Both the position numbers and the translations under genes were made by a program. DNA of 26,864 nt, taken from positions 1 to 26,864 of the forward strand of contig CALFXA010000240.1 in assembly GCA_937928015.1 (NCBI GenBank), in the 5' to 3' direction. Origin of the DNA: an uncultured Anaerolineales bacterium. Its GTDB lineage: Bacteria > Chloroflexota > Anaerolineae > Anaerolineales > Villigracilaceae. Positions 7,746 through 14,656 of the stretch are shown here, in pieces (the stretch's first letter is position 1; each line of letters begins with the position of its first letter). The notes beneath the pieces are model-generated. The model had not been told where the DNA came from and ran no database searches. It was given only the letters and a program-made list of their open reading frames with translations.

Positions 7746-8732
7746 TTAAGCCTTCTCCCAGGCAGACTTACCTGCCCGCAGCAGCGACCCTGCCAGGTTG
7801 AAGCGGTAGAACTGTCCCGCGGGGTCGGGGATGCCGTCCAGGATGCGGTCGATCTCGTCGGGTTCCTTGGCGTCGATGACCGAGGCAAAGGCTGAGACCA
7901 GCCGCGCGCCGTAGTCGACGACGCCCTCGGCAGGACCGTAACAGCCGATACATTGCGCCCCCGCCGTTGGGCAGCGGGCATTGCAGCCCGAGCGTGTGGC
8001 GACGCCATTGCAAGGGATGCCCTGTTCGAGCAGGCACAGGTCGGGATCGATCTCCTGTCCGAAGATGCGATTGAAGGAGGTGATGGTCTTGACGTTGCGC
8101 GCGCGCTGGCATTCATCGCACACGGTGGAATTGCCCGCGCCGATGACGGATCCCTTGGGCGGCAGCTCCGCCTTGCCTTGCAGCACTTGGATGACGAGGT
8201 CGATCACCGCCGCGATCTGGTGACTCTCGGGCGGGCAGCCAGGCATGTAGTAATCCACGTCCACCACCTGGTCGAGGGTCTTGAGCGTCGGCAAAATCTT
8301 TGGAATGCAGATCTCGCCCTCGGGCACGTCGTAGGAGGTCATCGGGTAGACCTGCTTTGGGTTGTCCGTGCTGACGGTGTTGAATGCCGTGTGGACGATC
8401 TCGCGTGCGTCGCTCAAGTTGGCCAGCCCAGGCACGCAGCCTTCGTTGGCGCACGAACCAAAAGCCACCAGAATCTTCGATTTCTGACGCAGCAGCTTGG
8501 CGATGTGCTCGTTCTCATCGGTGCGGATGCCGCCGTTGAAGAGCGTCAGCAGGATTGAGCCGTCTTGCATGGCTTCCACATCCTTGTACTTGGCGTCCAT
8601 CGCCACGGGCCAGAAGACCACGTCGAAGTTGGCGTCCACATCCAGAATCTTCTCGTTGGTATTGAGCACCGCGATCTCGCAGCCGCCACAGGAGGCCGCC
8701 CAGTACATTGCGAATTTCGGCTTGTCACTCAT
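7746..8732 (-). CDS. mvhG: [NiFe] hydrogenase small subunit (MvhG-like)
   Basis: A 328-residue electron-transfer subunit. The N-terminal proximal-cluster motif is WAASCGGCE (Cys15, Cys18), then FGSCANEGC and YMPGCPP supply further ligands. A Cys-rich C-terminal region (CDECQRARN, then closely spaced Cys in RSGCNARCPTAGAQCIGCYGP) would hold the remaining [4Fe-4S] clusters. There is no twin-arginine signal, so it is cytoplasmic. GGAGGTG lies 5 nt before the ATG, which overlaps the mvhD stop by 4 nt (ATGA). It forms the catalytic heterodimer with the large subunit encoded two genes downstream and passes electrons to MvhD. Confidence 0.93.
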   Translation of the reverse strand: MSDKPKFAMYWAASCGGCEIAVLNTNEKILDVDANFDVVFWPVAMDAKYKDVEAMQDGSILLTLFNGGIRTDENEHIAKLLRQKSKILVAFGSCANEGCVPGLANLSDAREIVHTAFNTVSTDNPKQVYPMTSYDVPEGEICIPKILPTLKTLDQVVDVDYYMPGCPPESHQIAAVIDLVIQVLQGKAELPPKGSVIGAGNSTVCDECQRARNVKTITSFNRIFGQEIDPDLCLLEQGIPCNGVATRSGCNARCPTAGAQCIGCYGPAEGVVDYGARLVSAFASVIDAKEPDEIDRILDGIPDPAGQFYRFNLAGSLLRAGKSAWEKA

Positions 8733-9202
8733 GCGGGCACCTCCATTTCGGACAGTGGACTATGGACGGTGGACGGTTCTTCATCGTCTGGCACTCCCCA
8801 GTGCAGTGGACCTAGCGCACGGATCTCCTCGACGAAGATGTTGATCTCGCTGGCGAATCTGGCTCCCTCTGCGGCGCTGGCCCAGATCAATTTAACGCGA
8901 CCAGGCTCCAGCCCTAGCCCGACCAGGGTCCGCCGCATGAGTTGGAAGCGGCGCAGGGCCTTGTAATTCTGTTCGAGGTAGTGACATTCTCCAGGGTGGC
9001 AGCCCGTGATGATGACGCCGTCCGCGCCGCTGGCGAGGGCCTTGAAGACAAAGGTCGGGTCGAGGCGGCCCGAGCACATCAGTCGCACCAGCCGCACGTT
9101 GGGCGGGTACTTGATGCGGGCCGTGCCAGCCAGGTCGGCAGCGCGGTAGGAGCACCAGTTACAGGTGAAGCCGATGATGGTGGGTTCGAATTTGTAGGTC
9201 AT
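8729..9202 (-). CDS. mvhD: Hydrogenase iron-sulfur delta subunit (MvhD-like)
   Basis: 157 residues. Conserved Cys motifs of MvhD/FrhD-type [2Fe-2S] proteins are visible: FTCNWCSYRAADLAG, RLMCSGRLDP, and the GCHPGECHY segment. It links the hydrogenase to HdrA. The frame is open further upstream (to about 9439), but the ATG at 9200-9202 with GGAGGA just before it (overlapping the hdrA stop) gives the family-like N-terminus MTYKFEP. The last ~20 residues (STVHSPLSE region) come from a GTGGAC-type short repeat and look like an added tail. The stop overlaps the mvhG start in ATGA. Confidence 0.93.
   Translation of the reverse strand: MTYKFEPTIIGFTCNWCSYRAADLAGTARIKYPPNVRLVRLMCSGRLDPTFVFKALASGADGVIITGCHPGECHYLEQNYKALRRFQLMRRTLVGLGLEPGRVKLIWASAAEGARFASEINIFVEEIRALGPLHWGVPDDEEPSTVHSPLSEMEVPA
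8754..8777 (+). repeat. Short tandem repeat at the 3' end of the mvhD-like gene
   Basis: AGTGGACTATGGACGGTGGACGGT consists of degenerate (R)TGGAC units and resembles 5753-5780 in the maturation protease gene. In mvhD it encodes the Ser/Thr/Pro-type C-terminal tail and leaves the frame intact. Confidence 0.7.
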
Positions 9203-9210
9203 GGTTCCTC

Positions 9211-11262
9211 CTACGCCGTCACAGGCTCGTCGATGTTGAGCAGCAACAGGCCTTCGATCTGCGAGAGGATCTGGTCGTTGCTGAAGGCCGTTCCGCTGAT
9301 GGCGCCCGCAGGGCAGGCCGCCACACAGGTCCCGCAGCCCTGGCACAGCGCCGCGTTGACCAAACTCACGCCGCGGTCCTCGTCGAAGCTGATGGCGTTG
9401 TACGGGCACAGGTTGTTGCAGATGCGGCAGCCCGAACACTGGTCCTGGTTGACGCTGGCGCGCACGGGCTCGATGGAAATTTCCTTTTGCTGGATCTTGC
9501 CCAGTACGCGCGCCGCCGCCGCCGCTCCCTGCGCCACGCTGGAGGGAATGTCCTTGGGGCCTTGCACACAGCCCGCGATGTAGATGCCCTCCGTCATGGT
9601 CGAGATCGGATCGAGCTTCGGGTGCTTCTCGATGAACCAGCCGTCCGACGAACAGGATAGGCCGAAGCGTTTGGCCGTTTCCTTGGCATCGTAGCGCGGC
9701 TGCAAACCCGTCGACAGGATGACCATGTCCACGGGGATGCGGCGCTGTTTGCCCGCCAGGGTATCTTCCACCTGGACGATGAGATGACCGTCCTCGTCAG
9801 GGCGGCGCGGGACGTCGGTGATCTCGGCCACCTTGCCGCGCACGAAGAGCGTCCCTTCTTCGAGCACGCGCTGATAGAACTCGTCGTAAGCCTTGTAGGC
9901 CGTGCGCATGTCGATGTAGAAGTTGTAGACGATGGCGCCCGTCCGTTCGTGGACGAGATGCGCAAACTTGAGTCCTTGCATGCAGCAGATGACCGAGCAG
10001 TAGTTGTTGAAGTTGCGGTCGCGTGAGCCCACGCAGTGCACGATGCCGACCGCCTTGGGTGTGGTCTTGCCGTCGCGCAACACAATGTTGCCGTTGGTGG
10101 GTCCCGCCGCGTTGCTGAGGCGTTCAAACTCCAGGCTGGTGAACACGTTCGGCAGGCGTCCGTAGCCGTAGTTGGTCACGCGCCGCGCGTCGAACAGGTC
10201 GTAGCCTGTCGCCAGCACGATGTTGCCCACTTGCAGGGTCAGGATTTCATCCTGCTGCTTGAAGTCAATGGCGTTGGTCGGACAGAATTTTTCGCAGGCC
10301 TTGCAGGTGCCCTTCTCGAAGTAGGTGCAATTCTCCACGTCCATGACGGGGTACTTGGGCACGGCTTGCGGGAAGGGCGTGTACACCGCCTTACGATAGC
10401 CCAACCCTGCCTCGTATACATCGTCGATGACCTTCTTCGGGCATTTCTCCTGACAGATGCCGCAGCCCGTGCATAGGTCCTCGATCACCTTGCGCGCCTT
10501 CTTACGCACGGTCACGGTGAAGTTGCCCACGAAGCCGTCCACTTTTTCGACCTCACTCCAGGTCAACAGCGTGACGTTGGGATGCGTGCCCACCTGCACC
10601 ATCTTGGGGGTCAGAATACAGGCCGAGCAATCCAGGGTGGGGAAGGTCTTGTCGAATTGGGCCATGTGCCCGCCGATGGAGGGTTCGCGCTCGACGAGGT
10701 AGACGTGATAGCCCGCGTCCGCGATTTCCAGCGCCGATTGAATCCCTGCGATGCCGCCTCCCACTACCAGCGTGTCGGGGTGGATCGGGACGCGCAGTGG
10801 CTCCAGCGGGGCATGGCGGATGACACGTTCCACGCCGCCCGAGACGACCGCCTTGGCCTTGGCCGTGGCAGCCGCCTTGTCGGTATGCACCCACGAGACC
10901 TGCTCGCGGATCGAGACCAGTTCACACAGATACGGGTTCAAGCCCGCGTTCTTGCAGGCCGTGCGGAAGGTGTGTTCGTGAAGGTGGGGCGAACAGGCCG
11001 CCACCACCACGCGCGTCAACTCCAATTCCTTGATATCCTTCTCGATCAGCTCCTGCCCGAGGCTGGAGCACATGAACTTGTACTCGCGTCCGATCACCAC
11101 CCCGCGATGTTCCAACTGCGCGGCGGCCCACTCCGCCACTTCCTGGACGTCCACTACACCTGCGATGTTCGTGCCGCAGTGGCAGACGTATACGCCGATC
11201 CTTTCTTCGCCCTTCGACTCGCTCAGGGCAAGCTTTGGGCTGGTCCCGCCATGTTGAGTCAT
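9211..11262 (-). CDS. hdrA: Heterodisulfide reductase subunit A-like flavoprotein (electron-bifurcating)
   Basis: A 683-residue HdrA. In order: an N-terminal Cys domain (GVYVCHCGTN at 23-32 and CSSLGQE near 65), FAD-binding VVGGGIAGIQS (166-175), the LDCSACILTPKM motif (210-221), two internal [4Fe-4S] sets (CTGCGICQEKCP from 264; CKACEKFCP from 320), and two C-terminal ferredoxin clusters (CSGCRICNNLCP from 609; CQGCGTCVAACP from 640). Family proteins are about 650-660 aa. The extra N-terminal ~20 residues include SPKLALSESKGEE, encoded by a REP-like palindrome. The ATG overlaps the hdrB stop (ATGA) and has AGGTGGTG close upstream. Predicted to bifurcate electrons from MvhD between HdrBC and ferredoxin, as established for methanogens. 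The bacterial acceptors are unknown. Confidence 0.95.
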   Translation of the reverse strand: MTQHGGTSPKLALSESKGEERIGVYVCHCGTNIAGVVDVQEVAEWAAAQLEHRGVVIGREYKFMCSSLGQELIEKDIKELELTRVVVAACSPHLHEHTFRTACKNAGLNPYLCELVSIREQVSWVHTDKAAATAKAKAVVSGGVERVIRHAPLEPLRVPIHPDTLVVGGGIAGIQSALEIADAGYHVYLVEREPSIGGHMAQFDKTFPTLDCSACILTPKMVQVGTHPNVTLLTWSEVEKVDGFVGNFTVTVRKKARKVIEDLCTGCGICQEKCPKKVIDDVYEAGLGYRKAVYTPFPQAVPKYPVMDVENCTYFEKGTCKACEKFCPTNAIDFKQQDEILTLQVGNIVLATGYDLFDARRVTNYGYGRLPNVFTSLEFERLSNAAGPTNGNIVLRDGKTTPKAVGIVHCVGSRDRNFNNYCSVICCMQGLKFAHLVHERTGAIVYNFYIDMRTAYKAYDEFYQRVLEEGTLFVRGKVAEITDVPRRPDEDGHLIVQVEDTLAGKQRRIPVDMVILSTGLQPRYDAKETAKRFGLSCSSDGWFIEKHPKLDPISTMTEGIYIAGCVQGPKDIPSSVAQGAAAAARVLGKIQQKEISIEPVRASVNQDQCSGCRICNNLCPYNAISFDEDRGVSLVNAALCQGCGTCVAACPAGAISGTAFSNDQILSQIEGLLLLNIDEPVTA
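11209..11229. repeat. REP-like palindromic repeat inside the hdrA N-terminus
   Basis: The minus strand reads GCCCTGAGCGAGTCGAAGGGC, with GCCCT/AGGGC arms and an inner TCGA/GAGCGA region. This matches a repeat motif I know as frequent in Chloroflexota genomes. Here it lies in frame at codons ~11-19 of hdrA, encoding LALSESKGE in a stretch that precedes the conserved part of the protein. Confidence 0.7.
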
Positions 11263-12266
11263 TTCACCACCTTACCCTTCTCCGTGTGCATGTTGCGCCG
11301 TGGTAGGGGGGCGGGCATCGGCAGGCTGCCGTCCTTCTTGGGGCGAGCCGTCCCTGTGGGGATTTCGGCAGGATGCTCGATGCCGATCTTCGCCAGCGCA
11401 TTACGCGCGCTGACCAACTCCAGCCCGAATCCCAGGTCTTTGGCTTCCAGCCCAAAGGCCAGTCCCATCAACTGGGTGAAGAAGATGACGGGCATGCGGT
11501 AGCTTGTGTGGAAGAACTTGTTGGTTTCACTCTGATAGGCGTCCAGGTTCATCTGGCACATCGGGCAGAGCGTAGCCATCAGGTCGGCCTGATGCTCGTC
11601 GGCGGCGGAGACCAGGCGGCGGATCAACTCAAAGGCCGTGTCAGGGCTGATCTGCGTCATGTGTCCGCCGCAGCACTCGGTCTTGAGCGGGAACTCGATC
11701 ACATCCGCGCCGAGGGCGTTGAGCAGCCGATCCAGTTCCACGGGATATTCGTAGTCCGACCAGCGATGCTCGTAGTCGGGACGCGGCACCATGCAGCCGA
11801 GGTAAGGCGCCACGCGCAACCCCGTCAGCGGGCGGACCACCTTGCTTTTAATGGTATCCAGCCCCACGTCATAGACCAGCACATCGAGCAGGTGACGAAT
11901 ATCGAGCGAGCCAGGCTTGTAGGAAAGTCCACCCGCCGCCAGCGCCTCGTTGACGTGTTGCCCAAGCACGGGCTGTTCCTGCATGTAATAGTCGGCCTTG
12001 GCCAGGTTGAGGTAGCAGGCCGAACACGGCGCAACGACCGTCCGAGTGCCATCCGCTTGCTGGGCGGCCAGTGCCAGGTTGCGCGAGATCAATGCGTAGG
12101 CGGGGGTCAGTTTGATGCCGAGGTATTCGGTTGCGCCGCAACAATTCCAGTCCTCAATCTCTTGCAGGTTCAAGCCGATGATATCGGTGATGGCCTTGAG
12201 CGAGTCGTAGTAGGCGCGGGCGCTTGATTCCATTGAGCAGCCAGGGTAGAGGATGTACTTGTTCAT
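11259..12266 (-). CDS. hdrB: Heterodisulfide reductase subunit B-like protein
   Basis: A 335-residue HdrB with two complete CCG domains. The first has Cys10 (YPGCSMES), Cys42-43 (NCCGATEY) and Cys81/84 (APCSACYLN). The second has Cys158 (LGCMVPRP), Cys198-199 (ECCGGH) and Cys234/237 (CPMCQMN). In methanogens these bind two non-cubane [4Fe-4S] clusters that cleave the CoM-S-S-CoB disulfide. Family members are about 290-300 aa, and the Pro/Lys-rich C-terminal ~40 residues here are extra. Both start and stop overlap the neighbouring genes by 4 nt, showing tight coupling within hdrCBA. The true disulfide substrate in a bacterium lacking CoM/CoB is not known. Confidence 0.94.
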   Translation of the reverse strand: MNKYILYPGCSMESSARAYYDSLKAITDIIGLNLQEIEDWNCCGATEYLGIKLTPAYALISRNLALAAQQADGTRTVVAPCSACYLNLAKADYYMQEQPVLGQHVNEALAAGGLSYKPGSLDIRHLLDVLVYDVGLDTIKSKVVRPLTGLRVAPYLGCMVPRPDYEHRWSDYEYPVELDRLLNALGADVIEFPLKTECCGGHMTQISPDTAFELIRRLVSAADEHQADLMATLCPMCQMNLDAYQSETNKFFHTSYRMPVIFFTQLMGLAFGLEAKDLGFGLELVSARNALAKIGIEHPAEIPTGTARPKKDGSLPMPAPLPRRNMHTEKGKVVK

Positions 12267-12859
12267 GAGGCTGCCTCCACTTCCTTGGCCCGCTTGAGAA
12301 CGGCCTTGAGTTGGGCAATTCCCTTGATGCGTGTAGGCGTGATATTCATGCGCTGTTTGCTCAACATGCCGATGCCCATCGGGGCCATGTTCGGCAGGCG
12401 CAGCGGGAAATGTTTGAGGTAATGACGCGTGGCCAGCCCCAATTCAAAACTGCGCCCAAACTCCTCGACCATGTCTACAAAGGTCTGTGAGAAGTCGGGC
12501 GCAGTCGAGTCCTGGTAGAGCTTGGCTTCGATGGCCATACTTTTTAGGGTGTACATCACGTCGGCGATGTGCACGTTCTGCGGACAGCGCACCACGCAGT
12601 GGTAGCAGGAGACGCAGATCCATGGTGTGTTGCTCATCAGCGCGGCATGGCGCATGCCTGCCCGCAGCATGGCGAACAACATGCGCGGCGTGTGGTCCAT
12701 GTCCGCTTCAGAGGGGCAGGACCCGCCGCAACACCCACATTGAATGCACATCTCCAACCGCGAGACGCCCGCGGTTCGGTGAGAGACTTCGCCAAGCAGG
12801 GAGAGGTCCTCGATCTGCTTGGGGGGCGCTGAGGTGCGCTCCTGATCCAGAGTCTGCAT
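12263..12859 (-). CDS. hdrC: Heterodisulfide reductase subunit C-like ferredoxin protein
   Basis: 198 residues, normal for HdrC. Two [4Fe-4S] motifs are visible: CIQCGCCGGSCP (Cys38, 41, 44, 48) and CVSCYHCVVRCP (Cys82, 85, 88, 92). It carries electrons from HdrA to the CCG protein HdrB. AAGGAGG lies 4 nt before the ATG. This is the first gene of the minus-strand operon hdrC-hdrB-hdrA-mvhD-mvhG-small protein-mvhA-protease, and its promoter must lie in the divergent region at 12860-13169. The stop overlaps the hdrB start by 4 nt. Confidence 0.94.
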   Translation of the reverse strand: MQTLDQERTSAPPKQIEDLSLLGEVSHRTAGVSRLEMCIQCGCCGGSCPSEADMDHTPRMLFAMLRAGMRHAALMSNTPWICVSCYHCVVRCPQNVHIADVMYTLKSMAIEAKLYQDSTAPDFSQTFVDMVEEFGRSFELGLATRHYLKHFPLRLPNMAPMGIGMLSKQRMNITPTRIKGIAQLKAVLKRAKEVEAAS

Positions 12860-13169
12860 GTGGCCTCCTTGTTAAGTAGGTAGGCAATATCCGATTGTCA
12901 ATTATTGTTGTACAACATTTCGAAATTCGTTACAATTCTGTATAATGTCATGAATGTTTAGACAACCGATTGGGTGATTTGTCGATTGTCTAGCCCTTTT
13001 CCTGGATTTTGGGCTGGTTTCGTCGACCGGGCCTGGCCTTCCGCTATAGCTGGATCCACACCCCTCTGCCTGATAGTTTTTTGCAGTGCATTTTTTGCCT
13101 TCCTGATAGTTCTTGATAGCGGGGAAGGATAGAATACGCTCAGACGAAAGAATAAAAGGAGATATTTTT
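12860..13169. promoter_or_regulatory. Divergent 310-bp control region between hdrC and the DUF35 gene
   Basis: Elements seen are: a TTGACA on the minus strand (12896-12901) with no convincing -10 spaced for hdrC; a perfect 12-bp palindrome TGTTGTACAACA (12906-12917), a possible operator; TATAAT on the plus strand (12941-12946) without a clear -35; an 11-bp inverted repeat with one mismatch (12959-12969 / 12982-12992); AGCCC/GGGCT arms (12992-12996 / 13011-13015); and two copies of CCTGATAGTT (13069-13078, 13102-13111) plus a third TGATAG (13114-13119). No coding sequence was recognised. Confidence 0.55.
12959..12992 (+). repeat. Inverted repeat in the divergent control region
   Basis: TAGACAACCGA (12959-12969) and TCGATTGTCTA (12982-12992) pair over 10 of 11 positions around a 12-nt loop. 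It starts 13 bp after a TATAAT, so it could be an operator or a structured leader on the plus strand. Confidence 0.55.
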
Positions 13170-13583
13170 ATGGAAATTCCGCGCCACTGGCGTCTCAAAC
13201 AACAACGATACGGTTTGGTCGGGGAGGTTTGCCCGCATTGCGATGCCAAGATATTCCCCCCGCGTGACGTCTGCCCGAACTGTGGCGACGAGGCCAAGAC
13301 CCTGTACACCTTTAGCGGTAAGGGTGAGGTTTTTTCCTATACCACTATTTACGAGGCTCCGAGCGGATTCGACAGCAATGCTCCCTACACCGTAGCCCTG
13401 GTAAAACTCGAAGAGGGTCCCATGGTCACCGCCCAATTGACCGACCTGGGCGAACAGCCCGTCGAGATCGGCATGCCCGTGGAAATGGTCACTCGCAAAA
13501 TGCGCAATGATGGCGATGAGCGTGGGCTGATTGTGTACGGGTATAAGTTTCGCCCTTACCGATATATGCCAAATCAAGCATAG
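13170..13583 (+). CDS. DUF35-type Zn-ribbon/OB-fold protein
   Basis: 137 residues. An N-terminal rubredoxin-like zinc ribbon (CPHCDAK around residue 22, CPNCGDE around residue 35) is followed by an OB-fold half with GEVFSYTTIYEAP and YTVALVKLEEGP, which is the DUF35 architecture. Family members usually pair with thiolases, HMG-CoA synthases or steroid-degrading hydratases and help bind acyl-CoA substrates; none of these partners lies in the window. The ATG at 13170 has AGGAG 8 nt upstream. An open frame 57 nt longer exists but lacks such a site. The stop codon sits inside a hairpin (13566-13595) that marks the junction with the recombinase remnant. Confidence 0.88.
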   Translation: MEIPRHWRLKQQRYGLVGEVCPHCDAKIFPPRDVCPNCGDEAKTLYTFSGKGEVFSYTTIYEAPSGFDSNAPYTVALVKLEEGPMVTAQLTDLGEQPVEIGMPVEMVTRKMRNDGDERGLIVYGYKFRPYRYMPNQA

Positions 13584-14247
13584 TTGACTTGGCATCCTGA
13601 TCAAGGATCGCAAGAAGGTTTAGGCGAATATCGACCATAATTTTACGATTTCTGTCGATAGTTGCGCGATGAACTAAAGTATCAACCATCTGTTTCTTTA
13701 GCAAAAAGACTTGGTGTCGCTCCTCATCATTTTGGGGAGCGGCATTTTTTAATTCCTCAACCCCAATTCGCAAATCCTCCAAATACTCCATAAATTTCTC
13801 TTCCCAATCATTCAGGGCATTAAGATTAATTCGCTGACCCAGGGAAGAAAGCTCATGCTTTAAACTTAATTCCTGCATGGTCATTGCACCTAATTGGTTT
13901 TCCATATCCGTGGCGGTAATCTTCCCTTGTCGAGCCCAGGTGATTAGTGACTGCCGTTCATTTGCTAGTGCCTCCATTTCCTTTTCAATCCTTGCTCTTT
14001 CCTCATGAATATTGGCTGCACTGGCGCGTAATTCTTCAACCAGCTGGTGCGCTTGCGCAAAAAGATACTCAGGATTATCAACCACCTCACATACCTTTTC
14101 CCAAACCTGGGCTTCGGCTTTTTTCGCGCCGGTGTGCCGAGGGCATTCAGGTGAAACCAAATCCAAATGGTTTTGGATATTGGGACGCAAGTCTTTCAAC
14201 TCGATGACCAGCGTTTGCGAATGTTCCTGAATTGGCTGGCGGCTCAT
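13489..14247 (-). pseudogene. Large serine recombinase, C-terminal remnant
   Basis: The frame encodes only the part of a large serine recombinase from the end of the zinc ribbon (VSPECPRHTG) through the typical AEAQVWEKV start of the last region, a long coiled coil (NIHEERARIEKEMEAL), the WARQGKITATDMENQLGAM motif, and a terminal RKIMVDIRLNLLAI strand. The resolvase catalytic domain and most of the DNA-binding region are absent, so it cannot catalyse recombination. The first ~25 and last ~30 residues of the open frame are antisense to neighbouring genes; the recombinase-like part is about 13590-14190. It is probably the residue of a decayed or excised integrative element and lies where base composition starts to change. 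I infer truncation from missing domains. Confidence 0.75.
13566..13595 (+). terminator. Hairpin spanning the DUF35 stop codon
   Basis: ATGCCAAATCAA (13566-13577) and TTGACTTGGCAT (13584-13595) pair over 11 of 12 positions around a 6-nt loop containing the stop codon. There is no T-run after it, so termination is uncertain. The position exactly at the edge of the recombinase remnant also fits an old insertion junction. Confidence 0.45.
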
Positions 14248-14256
14248 AGCGGCAGC

Positions 14257-14475
14257 ATGAAGGTCCTCGCAGGCAATGTCTTTTACATGGATATTGCCGT
14301 GCTTCGAGGGTCAGACATGCAGGAAGGATTCAAGTCGGCTCTGAAGACCTGGCTGGAATCCCTGCCGGCGCAGGGCATGCTTTGGGAGTACCGCACCATT
14401 TCCTTTGAAATTGCCTGGTGGCGCAACCTGGACCCCGTGCGGTTGAAGATGATCGTGGAATCGGAAACTGGGTAG
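14257..14475 (+). CDS. Hypothetical protein, possible 3' remnant of a longer gene
   Basis: 72 residues from the ATG at 14257, starting MKVLAGNVFYMDIAV and ending KMIVESETG. The frame is open back to 14167, but that extension is antisense to the recombinase remnant. There is no good ribosome binding site before 14257. The composition (TWLESLPAQGMLWEYRTISF) looks like a real globular protein rather than noise, and the codon use resembles the next gene. I do not recognise it. It could be a complete small protein or the tail of a gene cut off when the recombinase fragment arrived. The following small membrane-protein gene starts 4 nt after its stop. Confidence 0.45.
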   Translation: MKVLAGNVFYMDIAVLRGSDMQEGFKSALKTWLESLPAQGMLWEYRTISFEIAWWRNLDPVRLKMIVESETG

Positions 14476-14479
14476 TGAG

Positions 14480-14647
14480 ATGTTGCGCTTCCTTGCCGGC
14501 TTGGGCGTCGGCATCTTTGCTGGCTATCTGCTGGGACTCGTGATTTCGATCCAGGTGTTCATGATCGCCTGTCTTGTGCTTGTGGCGTTGGTGATTTTGT
14601 TGTTCTTCCTGTTCCATCTCGGCATCCGGGATTTCCAGGAATATTAG
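14480..14647 (+). CDS. Small membrane protein (55 aa)
   Basis: A 55-codon frame, MLRFLAGLGVGIFAGYLLGL to HLGIRDFQEY, that encodes two hydrophobic segments separated by a short turn (about residues 4-20 and 25-46) and a short charged C-terminus. It starts 4 nt after the stop of the preceding gene and ends 9 nt before the surface-protein gene, with TAGGAG near that next start, so it fits an operon. It is short and easily missed. Function is unknown. It might anchor or assist the following surface protein, on position alone. Confidence 0.55.
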   Translation: MLRFLAGLGVGIFAGYLLGLVISIQVFMIACLVLVALVILLFFLFHLGIRDFQEY

Positions 14648-14656
14648 GAGTTAGTT

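Noticed and set aside
10582..11502. Long plus-strand frame across hdrA and hdrB
   Set aside because: The minus strand encodes clear Hdr motifs with overlapping starts and stops; the plus frame has no recognisable domain.
13068..13119. Iteron-type replication origin from TGATAG repeats
   Set aside because: Only three short copies, with irregular spacing and no DnaA boxes or replication genes nearby.
12902..13309. Minus-strand frame in the divergent region
   Set aside because: It crosses promoter-like sequence and the start of the DUF35 gene; there is no ribosome binding site or recognisable domain.
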